From Streptomyces sp. LHD-70 (GTDB lineage: Bacteria > Actinomycetota > Actinomycetes > Streptomycetales > Streptomycetaceae), in the NCBI RefSeq assembly GCF_031157275.1, contig NZ_JAVIFW010000037.1, positions 1 to 37,753 on the forward strand: DNA of 37,753 bases. Reading direction: 5' to 3'. Within the stretch, counting starts at the first letter, position 1, and every line of letters starts with the position of its first letter. The notes under the pieces are model-generated. The model searched no databases, was not told the DNA's origin, and was given only the letters and a program-made list of their open reading frames with translations. Positions 13,325 through 20,691 of the stretch are shown here, in pieces. Position numbers and translations under genes: made by a program.

Positions 13325-14301
13325 CTCAGACCCAGAAAGCGCTCCGGCTCGGCACCCGGCGCAGCAAGCTCGCCATGGCCCAGTCCGGCCATGTCGCCGA
13401 CGCCGTACGGCAGTTGACCGGACGGGACGTCGAGCTCGTCGAGATCACGACGTACGGCGACACCTCGCGGGAACAGCTCGCGCAGATCGGCGGCACCGGC
13501 GTCTTCGTCACCGCGCTGCGCGACGCGCTGCTCCGCGGTGACGTGGACTTCGCCGTGCACTCGCTCAAGGACCTGCCGACGACCCAGCCGGAGGACCTGA
13601 CGCTCGCGGCGACCCCGCTGCGCGAAGACCCTCGCGACGTGCTGATCGGACGCGACGGGATGACCCTGGCCGAGCTCACCGAGGCCGCCCAGGGCGGCGT
13701 CGTGCGCATCGGCACCGGCTCGCCCCGGCGCATGGCCCAGCTGAACGCCTGCGCCCGCCAGCGCGGCCTCCGCCTGGAGACCGTGCCGATCCGGGGCAAC
13801 ATCGACACCCGCATCGGGTTCGTACGCAGCGGGGAGCTCGATGCCGTGGTGCTTGCCGCGGCCGGACTCAGCCGCATCGGCAGGACGGACGAGGTGACGG
13901 AGTTCCTCGACCCCGACCACGTCCTGCCCGCCCCCGGCCAGGGAGCCCTGGCCATCGAGTGCACCGCAGCGAATGCGGAGCTCGCCGCCACCCTCGCCGA
14001 GCTCGACGACCCGTTCACGCGGGTCGCCGTGACCGCCGAGCGTTCCCTGCTCGCCGCCCTGGAGGCCGGCTGCTCCGCACCCGTGGGAGCACTGGCCGAC
14101 CTGCTGGCCGACGACCAGGTTGTCAAGGAAATGCGCCTGCGTGGCGTCGTCGGTGCGACCGACGGCTCCGCGCTGGTGCAGCTGTCCACCACCGGTCCCG
14201 TACCCACCACCCAAGAGCGGGCCGAAGCCCTCGGCCGTGAACTCGCGGCCGAGATGCTGGCCAAGGGTGCGGCCGGTCTGATGGGGGAGCGAGCACATTG
14301 A
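13321..14301 (+). CDS. hemC: Hydroxymethylbilane synthase (porphobilinogen deaminase)
   Basis: The 326-residue enzyme polymerises four porphobilinogen units to hydroxymethylbilane. Key residues are all visible: the GTRRSKLAMAQ start motif (residues 11-21), the catalytic Asp84 in HSLKDLP, the pyrrole-binding arginines in IGTGSPRRMAQL and PIRGNIDTR, and Cys251 in EAGCSAPVGA, to which the dipyrromethane cofactor attaches. The ATG start at 13321 overlaps the hemA stop (ATGA) and the stop overlaps the hemD TTG start. Length is typical. It should be co-transcribed with rex and hemA under Rex control. Confidence 0.97.
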   Translation: MTQTQKALRLGTRRSKLAMAQSGHVADAVRQLTGRDVELVEITTYGDTSREQLAQIGGTGVFVTALRDALLRGDVDFAVHSLKDLPTTQPEDLTLAATPLREDPRDVLIGRDGMTLAELTEAAQGGVVRIGTGSPRRMAQLNACARQRGLRLETVPIRGNIDTRIGFVRSGELDAVVLAAAGLSRIGRTDEVTEFLDPDHVLPAPGQGALAIECTAANAELAATLAELDDPFTRVAVTAERSLLAALEAGCSAPVGALADLLADDQVVKEMRLRGVVGATDGSALVQLSTTGPVPTTQERAEALGRELAAEMLAKGAAGLMGERAH

Positions 14302-15953
14302 GCCCCACCACCTCTGTACCTCAGGCGTCCTTCGGACCCGGACACGTCACCTTCCTCGGTGCCGGTCCGGGCGACCCGGGACTGCTCACACTGCGCGCCG
14401 TGGAGGCGCTGGCCGGCGCCGAAGTGCTGGTCGCCGAGCCCGAAGTGCTGGACGTCGTCCGGGCGCATGCGCGGGCCGGCGCCGAGCTCTCGGGCGCGTC
14501 GCAGCAGGCCGGGGCTGACGAGTCATCAAGCCCCGTGGATGCCGCCAATCTTGTCATGGCGGCGGCACGCGGCGGCAAGCGGGTCGTGCGTGCCGTGAGC
14601 GGCGACCCGGGCCTGGACGCGGGTGTCGGCGAGGAGATGCTCGCCTGCGCCGCCGAGGGCATCCCCTTCGAGGTGGTGCCCGGCATCGCCGCCGCCGTGG
14701 GCGTGCCCGCGTACGCCGGAGTGCCGCTGCGGGACGCGCACGGCGCTGACGTCCGGTTCGTGGACGCGCGTACCGCCTCCGAGCGCTGCTGGACCGAGGT
14801 CGGCGCCTCGGACGGCACGGTCGTCGTCTCCACCACCCTGGAGACCGTGGCCGCGGCCGCCGGTGAGCTGGTCGCCGCGGGCCGCAAGCCGGACACCCCG
14901 ATGGCGGTGACCGTGGCCGGTACGACGACCCGGCAGCGCACCTGGAACGCCACGCTCGGCACGGTCGCGCAGGTCCTCAAGCAGGCCAAGGTGCTGCCGT
15001 CGCCGCAGGGGCACCAGCCCGTCATAGCCGTGGTCGGTGAGCCTTCCGCGGCCGCTCAGCGCGACCGGCTGTCGTGGTTCGAGTCCAAGCCGCTGTTCGG
15101 CTGGAAGGTGCTCGTGCCGCGTACGAAGGAGCAGGCGGCCTCGCTCTCCGACCAGCTCGTCAGCTACGGCGCGGTGCCGCACGAGGTGCCGACCATCGCC
15201 GTCGAGCCGCCGCGTACGCCCCAGCAGATGGAGCGGGCCGTCAAGGGCCTGGTCACGGGGCGGTACGAGTGGATCGCGTTCACGTCCGTCAACGCCGTCA
15301 AGGCGGTGCGGGAGAAGTTCGAGGAGTACGGGCTCGACGCCCGTGCCTTCGCCGGGATCAAGGTCGCCGCGGTCGGCGAGCAGACCGCCAAGGCGCTCAT
15401 CGCCTTCGGCGTGAAGCCCGATCTCGTACCGAGCGGTGAGCAGTCGGCCGCCGGTCTCCTGGAGGACTGGCCGCCGTACGACCCGGTCTTCGACCCGATC
15501 GACCGGGTGTTCCTGCCGCGCGCCGACATCGCCACCGAGACCCTGGTGGCCGGGCTCATCGAGCTGGGCTGGGAGGTCGACGACGTCACGGCCTACCGGA
15601 CCGTGCGCGCCTCGCCGCCGCCCGCGGAGACCCGTGAGGCGATCAAGGGCGGCGGTTTTGACGCCGTTCTCTTCACGTCGTCCTCGACCGTGCGGAACCT
15701 CGTCGGCATCGCGGGCAAGCCGCACAACGTCACGGTGATCGCCTGTATCGGCCCGGCGACCGCGAAGACCGCGGAGGAGCACGGGCTGCGGGTCGACGTC
15801 ATGGCTCCGGAGCCGTCCGTGCACAAGCTGGCCGAGGCGCTCGCCGAGTTCGGCGCGGCGCGGCGGAACGCCGCTGTCGAGGCCGGTGAGGCCGTGACCC
15901 GGCCGAGCGAGCGCCGACCTGGTGCGCGGCGCCGCCGGGCAGCGACCTCCTGA
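14298..15953 (+). CDS. hemD: Uroporphyrinogen-III synthase fused to an N-terminal uroporphyrinogen methyltransferase-like domain
   Basis: The 551-residue fusion starts at TTG 14298, overlapping the hemC stop as TTGA. Residues about 15-255 are a SAM-dependent tetrapyrrole methylase-like domain (VTFLGAGPGDPGLLTLRAVE; PGIAAAVGVPAYAGVPLRD). The usual GGDPFVFGRG loop reads AVSGDPGLDAGVG here, so methyltransferase activity is doubtful. Residues about 258-515 are a HEM4 domain (LVPRTKEQAASLSDQL; WIAFTSVNAVKAVRE; VAAVGEQTAKAL; DAVLFTSSSTVRNLV), which closes and rearranges hydroxymethylbilane to uroporphyrinogen III. This fusion is common in actinobacteria. The C-terminus is a basic Arg/Ala tail. It is the last gene of the coupled rex-hemACD operon; a strong hairpin follows. 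Confidence 0.93.
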   Translation: MSPTTSVPQASFGPGHVTFLGAGPGDPGLLTLRAVEALAGAEVLVAEPEVLDVVRAHARAGAELSGASQQAGADESSSPVDAANLVMAAARGGKRVVRAVSGDPGLDAGVGEEMLACAAEGIPFEVVPGIAAAVGVPAYAGVPLRDAHGADVRFVDARTASERCWTEVGASDGTVVVSTTLETVAAAAGELVAAGRKPDTPMAVTVAGTTTRQRTWNATLGTVAQVLKQAKVLPSPQGHQPVIAVVGEPSAAAQRDRLSWFESKPLFGWKVLVPRTKEQAASLSDQLVSYGAVPHEVPTIAVEPPRTPQQMERAVKGLVTGRYEWIAFTSVNAVKAVREKFEEYGLDARAFAGIKVAAVGEQTAKALIAFGVKPDLVPSGEQSAAGLLEDWPPYDPVFDPIDRVFLPRADIATETLVAGLIELGWEVDDVTAYRTVRASPPPAETREAIKGGGFDAVLFTSSSTVRNLVGIAGKPHNVTVIACIGPATAKTAEEHGLRVDVMAPEPSVHKLAEALAEFGAARRNAAVEAGEAVTRPSERRPGARRRRAATS

Positions 15954-15972
15954 CGCCGACACCTGATGCGCA

Positions 15973-16015
15973 CGCGGGCCCCGCACCCTCTTCCGAAGAG
16001 GGTGCGGGGCCCGCG
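15973..16015. terminator. Bidirectional terminator between hemD and the FAD oxidase gene
   Basis: A perfect 20-bp stem (15973-15992 with 15996-16015; arm CGCGGGCCCCGCACCCTCTT) has a CCG loop. It sits between convergent stops at 15953 and 16029 and ends the rex-hem operon. Confidence 0.93.
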
Positions 16016-16028
16016 CGCGTACGCGCTG

Positions 16029-17420
16029 CTAGTCGGGTGCGACCGTGTGGCCGAAGCGGAGCAGGTTGGCCGGGTCGTAGAGGGCCTTGTCGTGGCGCAG
16101 CCGGTCGTAGACCTCCGCGGTCCAGGCGCGGGCGCGGTCCGGCTCGTCGTGCGGGGTGCCGTGGAGGTTGACCATGGTGTGGCCCGTGCCGTACGGGGCC
16201 ATGGCCGCGTAGAGGGACGTGACCGCCTCCTGGACCGGGGCCGCGGCCTCCGGCACGGGCAGGACCGCGACCGCCTCCAGGAGGTACTCGGCGTCCCGGG
16301 CGCAGATCGCGTCCTCCGTCGCCGCGGGGCGGGACAACGCGCCGCCCATGTGGCGCAGTTCGACCATCAGCAGGGGGCAGTCGGAGGCGCCCGGACCCAC
16401 CTGGGCGAGGAACGTCGCTCGGGCCTCCGGGGGCAGCTCCCGCAGCAGCAGGCAGGACTCCGTCGCGGGGAGCGGGTCCTGCGGGTCCAGGTAGATGCGG
16501 TCCATGGCCGCGTACGGCATCTCCTCCACCGTGTCGACCACCACCGGCGCCGCCGCGCGGATCGGGGCCAACAGGCTCTCGCCCTCGGCAGGTTCGCCGG
16601 TCCAGGCCAGCACGACGCGCGCCCAGAAGCCGCCGCGCAGCGGCTCGGGGATCTGCGGGATCGGCGGCAGGCGCAGGAGCCCGAAGGAGCTGCACATCTC
16701 GTCGGGAACCTGCTCGGCCCACTCCGCCCATGCCTGCAGGAGCGCCTCGGCGTGTTCGCCGGGGCAGTAGATGCCGCCGCCGATCACCGACGTGAGGGGC
16801 AGCAGGTCGAAGGTCAGGGACGTGACCACGCCGACGTTGCCCTTGCCGCCGCGCAGCGCCCAGAACAGCTCCGGCTCACTGTCGGCGGTCACCTCGCGGA
16901 GCGCGCCGTCCGGTGTGATCAGCTCGAAGGAGCGGACCAGGTCGGCCGCGTAGCCGTAGGTGCGGCCGAGGACGGGGAGGCCGCCGCCCAGGGTGTAGCC
17001 GACGACCCCGGCGTCCGTGGAGGAGCCGTTGAGCGTGGCGAGTCCGTGCGGGGCCGCCGCCTCCAGGACGTGCCGCCACTTCGCGCCGGCGGCGACGGTC
17101 GCCGTGCGCGCGGCCGGGTCGATGTGTACGTCGGTCATACGGGTCGTGCTGATCAGCAGGCCCTCGGCGATGGGGAAGTTGGCGCCGTGCCCGGTGGCCT
17201 GCACGGCGACGGGTGTGCCGGTGTCCGAGGCCCAGCGCAGTGCCGTCGCGATGTCCTCGGGACAGGTCGCGCCGACGACCACGTCCGGGGTGTGCAGCGC
17301 CGCCAGGTTGAAGCCGGTGACCTCCTCCGCGTAGCCCTCGTCGCCGGGATGAAGGACCGGGCCGCGGATCTCGGACAGGGCGAGGCGGCCCGGTGCGGGC
17401 TGGTGGGGTGTGGTGGTCAT
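16029..17420 (-). CDS. FAD-binding oxidoreductase (berberine-bridge-enzyme/PCMH type)
   Basis: The 463-residue protein starts at ATG 17420 (MTTTPHQPAPGRLALSEIRG), with GGAGG five bases upstream. The PCMH-type FAD domain shows VVGATCPEDIATALRWA, AVQATGHGANFP (His at the usual covalent-FAD position) and SSTDAGVVGYTLGGGLPVLGRTYG. The cysteine seen in bicovalent BBE enzymes is absent from this last segment, so flavin should be linked only through His. The C-terminal BBE-like end is YDPANLLRFGHTV. Such enzymes oxidise alcohols, sugars or amines with O2; the substrate is unknown. There is no signal peptide. It lies on the opposite strand between hemD and hemB, flanked by a strong terminator, and looks like an insertion into the haem cluster. 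Confidence 0.9.
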   Translation of the reverse strand: MTTTPHQPAPGRLALSEIRGPVLHPGDEGYAEEVTGFNLAALHTPDVVVGATCPEDIATALRWASDTGTPVAVQATGHGANFPIAEGLLISTTRMTDVHIDPAARTATVAAGAKWRHVLEAAAPHGLATLNGSSTDAGVVGYTLGGGLPVLGRTYGYAADLVRSFELITPDGALREVTADSEPELFWALRGGKGNVGVVTSLTFDLLPLTSVIGGGIYCPGEHAEALLQAWAEWAEQVPDEMCSSFGLLRLPPIPQIPEPLRGGFWARVVLAWTGEPAEGESLLAPIRAAAPVVVDTVEEMPYAAMDRIYLDPQDPLPATESCLLLRELPPEARATFLAQVGPGASDCPLLMVELRHMGGALSRPAATEDAICARDAEYLLEAVAVLPVPEAAAPVQEAVTSLYAAMAPYGTGHTMVNLHGTPHDEPDRARAWTAEVYDRLRHDKALYDPANLLRFGHTVAPD

Positions 17421-17475
17421 CGCAACCTCCGTGGTGGGGCGTACGGAGGGCCGGGGCGGACTTCGGTCAGGCACC

Positions 17476-17535
17476 GGCGTGCGGCGGATCATGGGTCGAC
17501 GTGCGGCCGGATCATGTGTCGGCGTGCGGCGGAAG
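17476..17535. repeat. Imperfect 22-23-bp tandem repeat upstream of hemB and the oxidase gene
   Basis: Unit GGCGTGCGGCGGATCATG plus GGTC occurs at 17476-17497, with a variant at 17498-17520 and a truncated copy at 17521-17535. It lies in the divergent 17421-17680 gap. No regulator consensus is recognised. Confidence 0.75.
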
Positions 17536-17680
17536 AGAGAGGCCGTCGGGGTCCCTTTCTTTCAGCATGGCCCCGTGCGGGCGGCGTCGCATGCCGGGCC
17601 CTGCGCGGTCCGTTTGAGGGTCCCCGTATCCGACGTGCAGTCGGCAAACGGGGTGTCGGCGCGGGCGTAGCGTAGGCGGT

Positions 17681-18673
17681 ATGACGAAGTACGGAGCCTT
17701 TCCGGGTTCGCGGCCGCGGCGGCTGCGGACCACGCCCGCGATGCGCCGCATGGTCGCCGAGACCCGGCTGCATCCGGCCGACCTGATCCTGCCCGCGTTC
17801 GTACGCGAGGGGATCGATACGCCCGTGCCCATCGAGGCCATGCCGGGCGTCGTGCAGCACACGCGCGAGACGCTGAAGAAGGCCGCCGTCGAGGCGGTCG
17901 AGGCCGGTGTCTCCGGGATCATGCTGTTCGGCGTGCCCGAGGACGCCAAGAAGGACGCCGCCGGTACGGCCGGCACCGACCCGGACGGCATCCTCCAGGT
18001 GGCGCTCCGGGATGTGCGCGCCGAGGTCGGCGACGATCTGGTGATCATGTCCGACCTGTGCCTGGACGAGTTCACCGACCACGGCCACTGCGGTGTCCTG
18101 GACGCCGACGGCCGGGTCGACAACGACGCCACCCTGGAGCGGTACGCGGAGATGGCCCAGGTCCAGGCCGACGCGGGCGCCCATGTGGTGGGCCCGAGCG
18201 GCATGATGGACGGCCAGGTCGGCGTGGTCAGGGACGCCCTCGACCAGACCGGCCACGAGGACGTGTCGATCCTCGCGTACACCGTGAAGTACTCCTCGGC
18301 GTTCTACGGACCGTTCCGCGAGGCCGTCGGCTCGTCCCTGCAGGGCGACCGCAAGACGTACCAGCAGGACCCCGCCAACGCCCGGGAGTCGCTGCGGGAG
18401 TTGGCGCTCGACCTGGACGAGGGCGCCGACATGGTGATGGTCAAGCCGGCCGGTCCCTACCTCGACATCCTCGCCAAGGTCGCCGAGTCGGTCGACGTGC
18501 CGGTCTCCGCGTACCAGATCTCCGGTGAGTACGCGATGGTCGAGGCGGCCGCCGAGAAGGGGTGGATCGACCGGGACAAGGCGATCCTGGAGACGCTGAC
18601 CGGCATCAAGCGGGCCGGGGCGAGCACGATCCTCACGTACTGGGCTGTGGAGGCGGCTCGGGCGTTGCGCTAG
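17681..18673 (+). CDS. hemB: Delta-aminolevulinic acid dehydratase (porphobilinogen synthase)
   Basis: The 330-residue enzyme condenses two aminolevulinate molecules to porphobilinogen. The Schiff-base lysines are Lys203 (AYTVKYSSAFYGPFRE) and Lys255 (MVMVKPAGPYLDI). The metal loop reads SDLCLDEFTDHGHCGVL: Cys127 and Cys137 are kept, but the middle cysteine of the CXC zinc site is Asp129, so this is a Cys-Asp-Cys mixed type rather than the classic zinc or plant magnesium type. The start ATG 17681 has no ribosome-binding site; TAGCGT at 17668-17673 could be a -10 box for a leaderless message. The gene is separated from hemACD by the reverse-strand FAD oxidase and so needs its own promoter; I see no Rex operator directly before it. 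Confidence 0.96.
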   Translation: MTKYGAFPGSRPRRLRTTPAMRRMVAETRLHPADLILPAFVREGIDTPVPIEAMPGVVQHTRETLKKAAVEAVEAGVSGIMLFGVPEDAKKDAAGTAGTDPDGILQVALRDVRAEVGDDLVIMSDLCLDEFTDHGHCGVLDADGRVDNDATLERYAEMAQVQADAGAHVVGPSGMMDGQVGVVRDALDQTGHEDVSILAYTVKYSSAFYGPFREAVGSSLQGDRKTYQQDPANARESLRELALDLDEGADMVMVKPAGPYLDILAKVAESVDVPVSAYQISGEYAMVEAAAEKGWIDRDKAILETLTGIKRAGASTILTYWAVEAARALR

Positions 18674-18703
18674 GCGCTTGGGCGCGCGGCGGCCGACCCT
18701 CGT

Positions 18704-18779
18704 TGTTCGGCTGCCGCGCCCTCGTGGCTGGGGTTTGCGCCCCGCGGCGGAGCCGCAAATGTCACGGCCCCGCGCCCCT
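18704..18779. repeat. Dispersed Streptomyces intergenic repeat, copy A
   Basis: The stretch GTGGCTGGGGTTTGCGCCCC continues with GCGGCGGAGCCGCAAATGTC and ACGGCCCCGCGCCCCT. The minus strand of this copy aligns with the plus strand at 23783-23855. It belongs to a repeat family I recognise as common in Streptomyces intergenic DNA. Its last bases supply the TAG stop codon of the reverse-strand gene ending at 18778. Confidence 0.8.
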
Positions 18780-20097
18780 ATCGGAGCGCCCCCCTCGCCG
18801 AGTCCAAGTCCCGTATGAAGTCCCGGCCGTAGTTCTGCGCGTCGTCGCTCTCCCAGTACGGGCCGCCGTTGTAGCGCGCCGCCAGCTCCTGGTACTGGGC
18901 GTCCGTCATGCGGTCCGCGGGTACGTCCGCGAACTCGCTCTCCGCCTTCAGCCGGGCCAGGTACTCGGAGGCGATGAACACGTTCTGGGTCGGGTCCTTG
19001 ACCGCCGACTCGACCTCGTCGCGCTGGGCGTCGGTGAGGGCCGCCGGGTCGTAGCCGAGCACCTCCGCCGCGCGCCGGATCTGGATCTGCATCGGGCCCA
19101 TCGACGTACGGTCCGCGTCGCCGCCGATGCCCAACTGCCGTGCGGTGTCGGTGACATCGTCGATCACGGCCGGGTCGCCGTCGACCTCGCGCCAGGCGAT
19201 GCCCGCGATCACGTCCGGGGGCAGGCCGTTCTCCTTCGCGGCCGCGCGGATGGCGGCGCTGTTGGCGTCGATCCACTCGCTGCGCTTCTCGTCCGACGAA
19301 CCCGGCAGCCAGTAGCTGGTGTTCTTGCCCTCGGGCAGCCCGTCGCTCAGCTCACGGATGCGGCGCAGGGCGGGTGAGACGGTGACGTCCGGGCCGACCC
19401 GCGGGAAGACATCGGTCTTTGAACCGGCGCCCGGGAGCCGGGTGTTGGGGTCGGAGCTCGCCTGCTCGGCCTCCTTGCGCAGGTCGCCGACGCGGTCCAG
19501 GAGGGCCGCCGCGTCCTTGAAGCCGCTGCGGAAGTCGGGGATCAGGGCGCGGGCCGCGTCCAGGTCCTTCATCGAGTCGCCGCGCACCGACTCCTCGGCG
19601 GCGCGGGCCCGCCCGAACGCCTCGGAGGCCTGGTCGTACCAGCGGTTCGCCTCCTCGCGGATGTCGTCCACGTCGCCGGGCGCGGTGCGGTCCTGGAGCC
19701 AGTCGACGAGGCCGGAGGAGTCGCGCAGGTCCTCCCAGCGCTTCATGGCCTCGCCGTCGCCGTCCCCGACGAGCTTGCCGAGCCGCTCCGCGCAGTCGGT
19801 GCCCGTGCTCAGGTGCTTGTGGGCCTCCTCGACGGCGTCGGCGTACCGCAGGAGTGCCTTCCAGGCGGCCTCGAATCCGTCCTCGAGCCCGGCGACCAGG
19901 GTGCGTACGTCGCCGAGGCGGGCGTCGTACTGCTCGCGTGAGGCGCTGACCCAGTGGGTGTCGCCGGCCTTGGCGACGGACGGGCCGACCGAGTCGAGCA
20001 GGTCGCGCATCCGCTTGTACTCGGCCGCGTTCCGCTCGATCAGGGCGGGGTTGCAGTCCTCCAGGTACGCCACGTCCGCGTAGTACGTCACGCTCAC
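18778..20097 (-). CDS. Lysozyme-like (SLT-type) protein with N-terminal type VII secretion-like helical domain
   Basis: The 439-residue protein starts at GTG 20097, overlapping the stop of the upstream small gene (GTGA). Residues 1-215 are predicted helical and rich in charged heptads (ERNAAEYKRMRDLLDSVGPS, ARLGDVRTLVAGLEDGFEAA), like the helical domains of actinobacterial T7SS substrates. Residues about 265-439 look like a lysozyme/soluble-lytic-transglycosylase fold: AGIAWREVDG with candidate catalytic Glu304, SMGPMQIQ (332-339) and ARYNGGPYW (407-415). There is no Sec signal peptide, which fits ESX/T7SS export as a peptidoglycan-cutting protein. The order EspC-like gene then effector supports this. 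The stop codon is inside repeat copy A. It could instead act inside the cell or be non-enzymatic; activity is inferred. Confidence 0.82.
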   Translation of the reverse strand: MSVTYYADVAYLEDCNPALIERNAAEYKRMRDLLDSVGPSVAKAGDTHWVSASREQYDARLGDVRTLVAGLEDGFEAAWKALLRYADAVEEAHKHLSTGTDCAERLGKLVGDGDGEAMKRWEDLRDSSGLVDWLQDRTAPGDVDDIREEANRWYDQASEAFGRARAAEESVRGDSMKDLDAARALIPDFRSGFKDAAALLDRVGDLRKEAEQASSDPNTRLPGAGSKTDVFPRVGPDVTVSPALRRIRELSDGLPEGKNTSYWLPGSSDEKRSEWIDANSAAIRAAAKENGLPPDVIAGIAWREVDGDPAVIDDVTDTARQLGIGGDADRTSMGPMQIQIRRAAEVLGYDPAALTDAQRDEVESAVKDPTQNVFIASEYLARLKAESEFADVPADRMTDAQYQELAARYNGGPYWESDDAQNYGRDFIRDLDSARGALR

Positions 20098-20420
20098 TTG
20101 GCCAACTCCGCGGTGTCGAGGAAGGACTTGAAGCCGTCGCGGGTCGCGCGGTCCACCCGGGTGTAGGCGCCGCCGGTGGTCTTCAGCGCGGTGGACAGGG
20201 CGGTGAGGAGGGTGACCAGGTCCTGGTGCTGGTCGGCCGCGTGCCGGGCGAACTCCTCGGTCCTCGCGCCGAGTTCGGCGTGCGCGGTGGGGGTGCGGGC
20301 GAGGGTGCCGAGGTCGGCGTCGAGCCTGCCCTCGTGCAGCAACCCGGCTATCTCGGTGAGGAGATGGGCGCTGCCGTCTATCGAGTGCGGGTCGGCGGCG
20401 AAGCCGCTTCCGTCCGTCAT
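20094..20420 (-). CDS. EspC/WXG100-like small helical protein, candidate type VII secretion partner
   Basis: The 108-residue protein starts at ATG 20420 (MTDGSGFAADPHSIDGSAHL), with GAGGAG five bases upstream. It is helical, with two long helices (SAHLLTEIAGLLHEGRLDAD and EFARHAADQHQDLVTLLTAL) and a small Gly/Ala N-terminus, as in the EspC/ESX-1-associated and WXG100-like families. No WXG motif is clear. It shares a 4-bp overlap with the lysozyme-like gene and the two are surely co-translated. Together they resemble a chaperone/co-substrate and effector pair of a type VII system. No eccC-type ATPase or membrane gene is in the window, so the secretion machinery must be elsewhere. Confidence 0.78.
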   Translation of the reverse strand: MTDGSGFAADPHSIDGSAHLLTEIAGLLHEGRLDADLGTLARTPTAHAELGARTEEFARHAADQHQDLVTLLTALSTALKTTGGAYTRVDRATRDGFKSFLDTAELAK

Positions 20421-20481
20421 GGGGCTCCTCGGGTGGGGGGACGGGTCCGGGTGCGCAGCATCGTAGGCGCCCTTGATCGCG

Positions 20482-20626
20482 GGCGGGCGTCCGCGTCGGT
20501 CCTGGGCGGGACGCGGGTGCGCGTCCGCGTCGGTCCCGGGCGGGCGTCCGCGTCCGTCCCGGGCAGGAGTCCATGTCGGTCCTGGGCGGGCATCCACGTC
20601 GGTTCCGGGCGGGCGTCCGCATGCCG
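20482..20626. repeat. Six imperfect 23-bp tandem repeats
   Basis: The unit GGCGGGCGTCCGCGTCGGTC plus CTG occurs at 20482-20504, with an 11-bp longer copy at 20505-20538, then 20539-20561, 20562-20584, 20585-20607, and a truncated copy at 20608-20626. It fills most of the divergent gap between the EspC-like gene and the aminotransferase gene. Confidence 0.9.
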
Positions 20627-20632
20627 AAACGA

Positions 20633-20655
20633 CAGGTGTAGAGGGAACCTACCTG
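20633..20655. promoter_or_regulatory. Candidate operator upstream of the aminotransferase gene
   Basis: CAGGT (20633-20637) and ACCTG (20651-20655) form an inverted repeat separated by 13 bases, 37 bases before the aminotransferase start. No matching regulator consensus is known to me. Confidence 0.3.
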
Positions 20656-20691
20656 CTTAGGGTGCGGGAACACTCGCCTGAAGGAGTTGCC

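Noticed and set aside
18778..20420. Toxin-antitoxin module
   Set aside because: The first gene is not a DNA-binding or antitoxin-like protein, and the second has a lysozyme-like end and no toxin family match. A type VII secretion pair explains the layout better.
20482..20626. CRISPR array
   Set aside because: The repeats are adjacent with no unique spacers, vary in sequence, and no cas gene is present.
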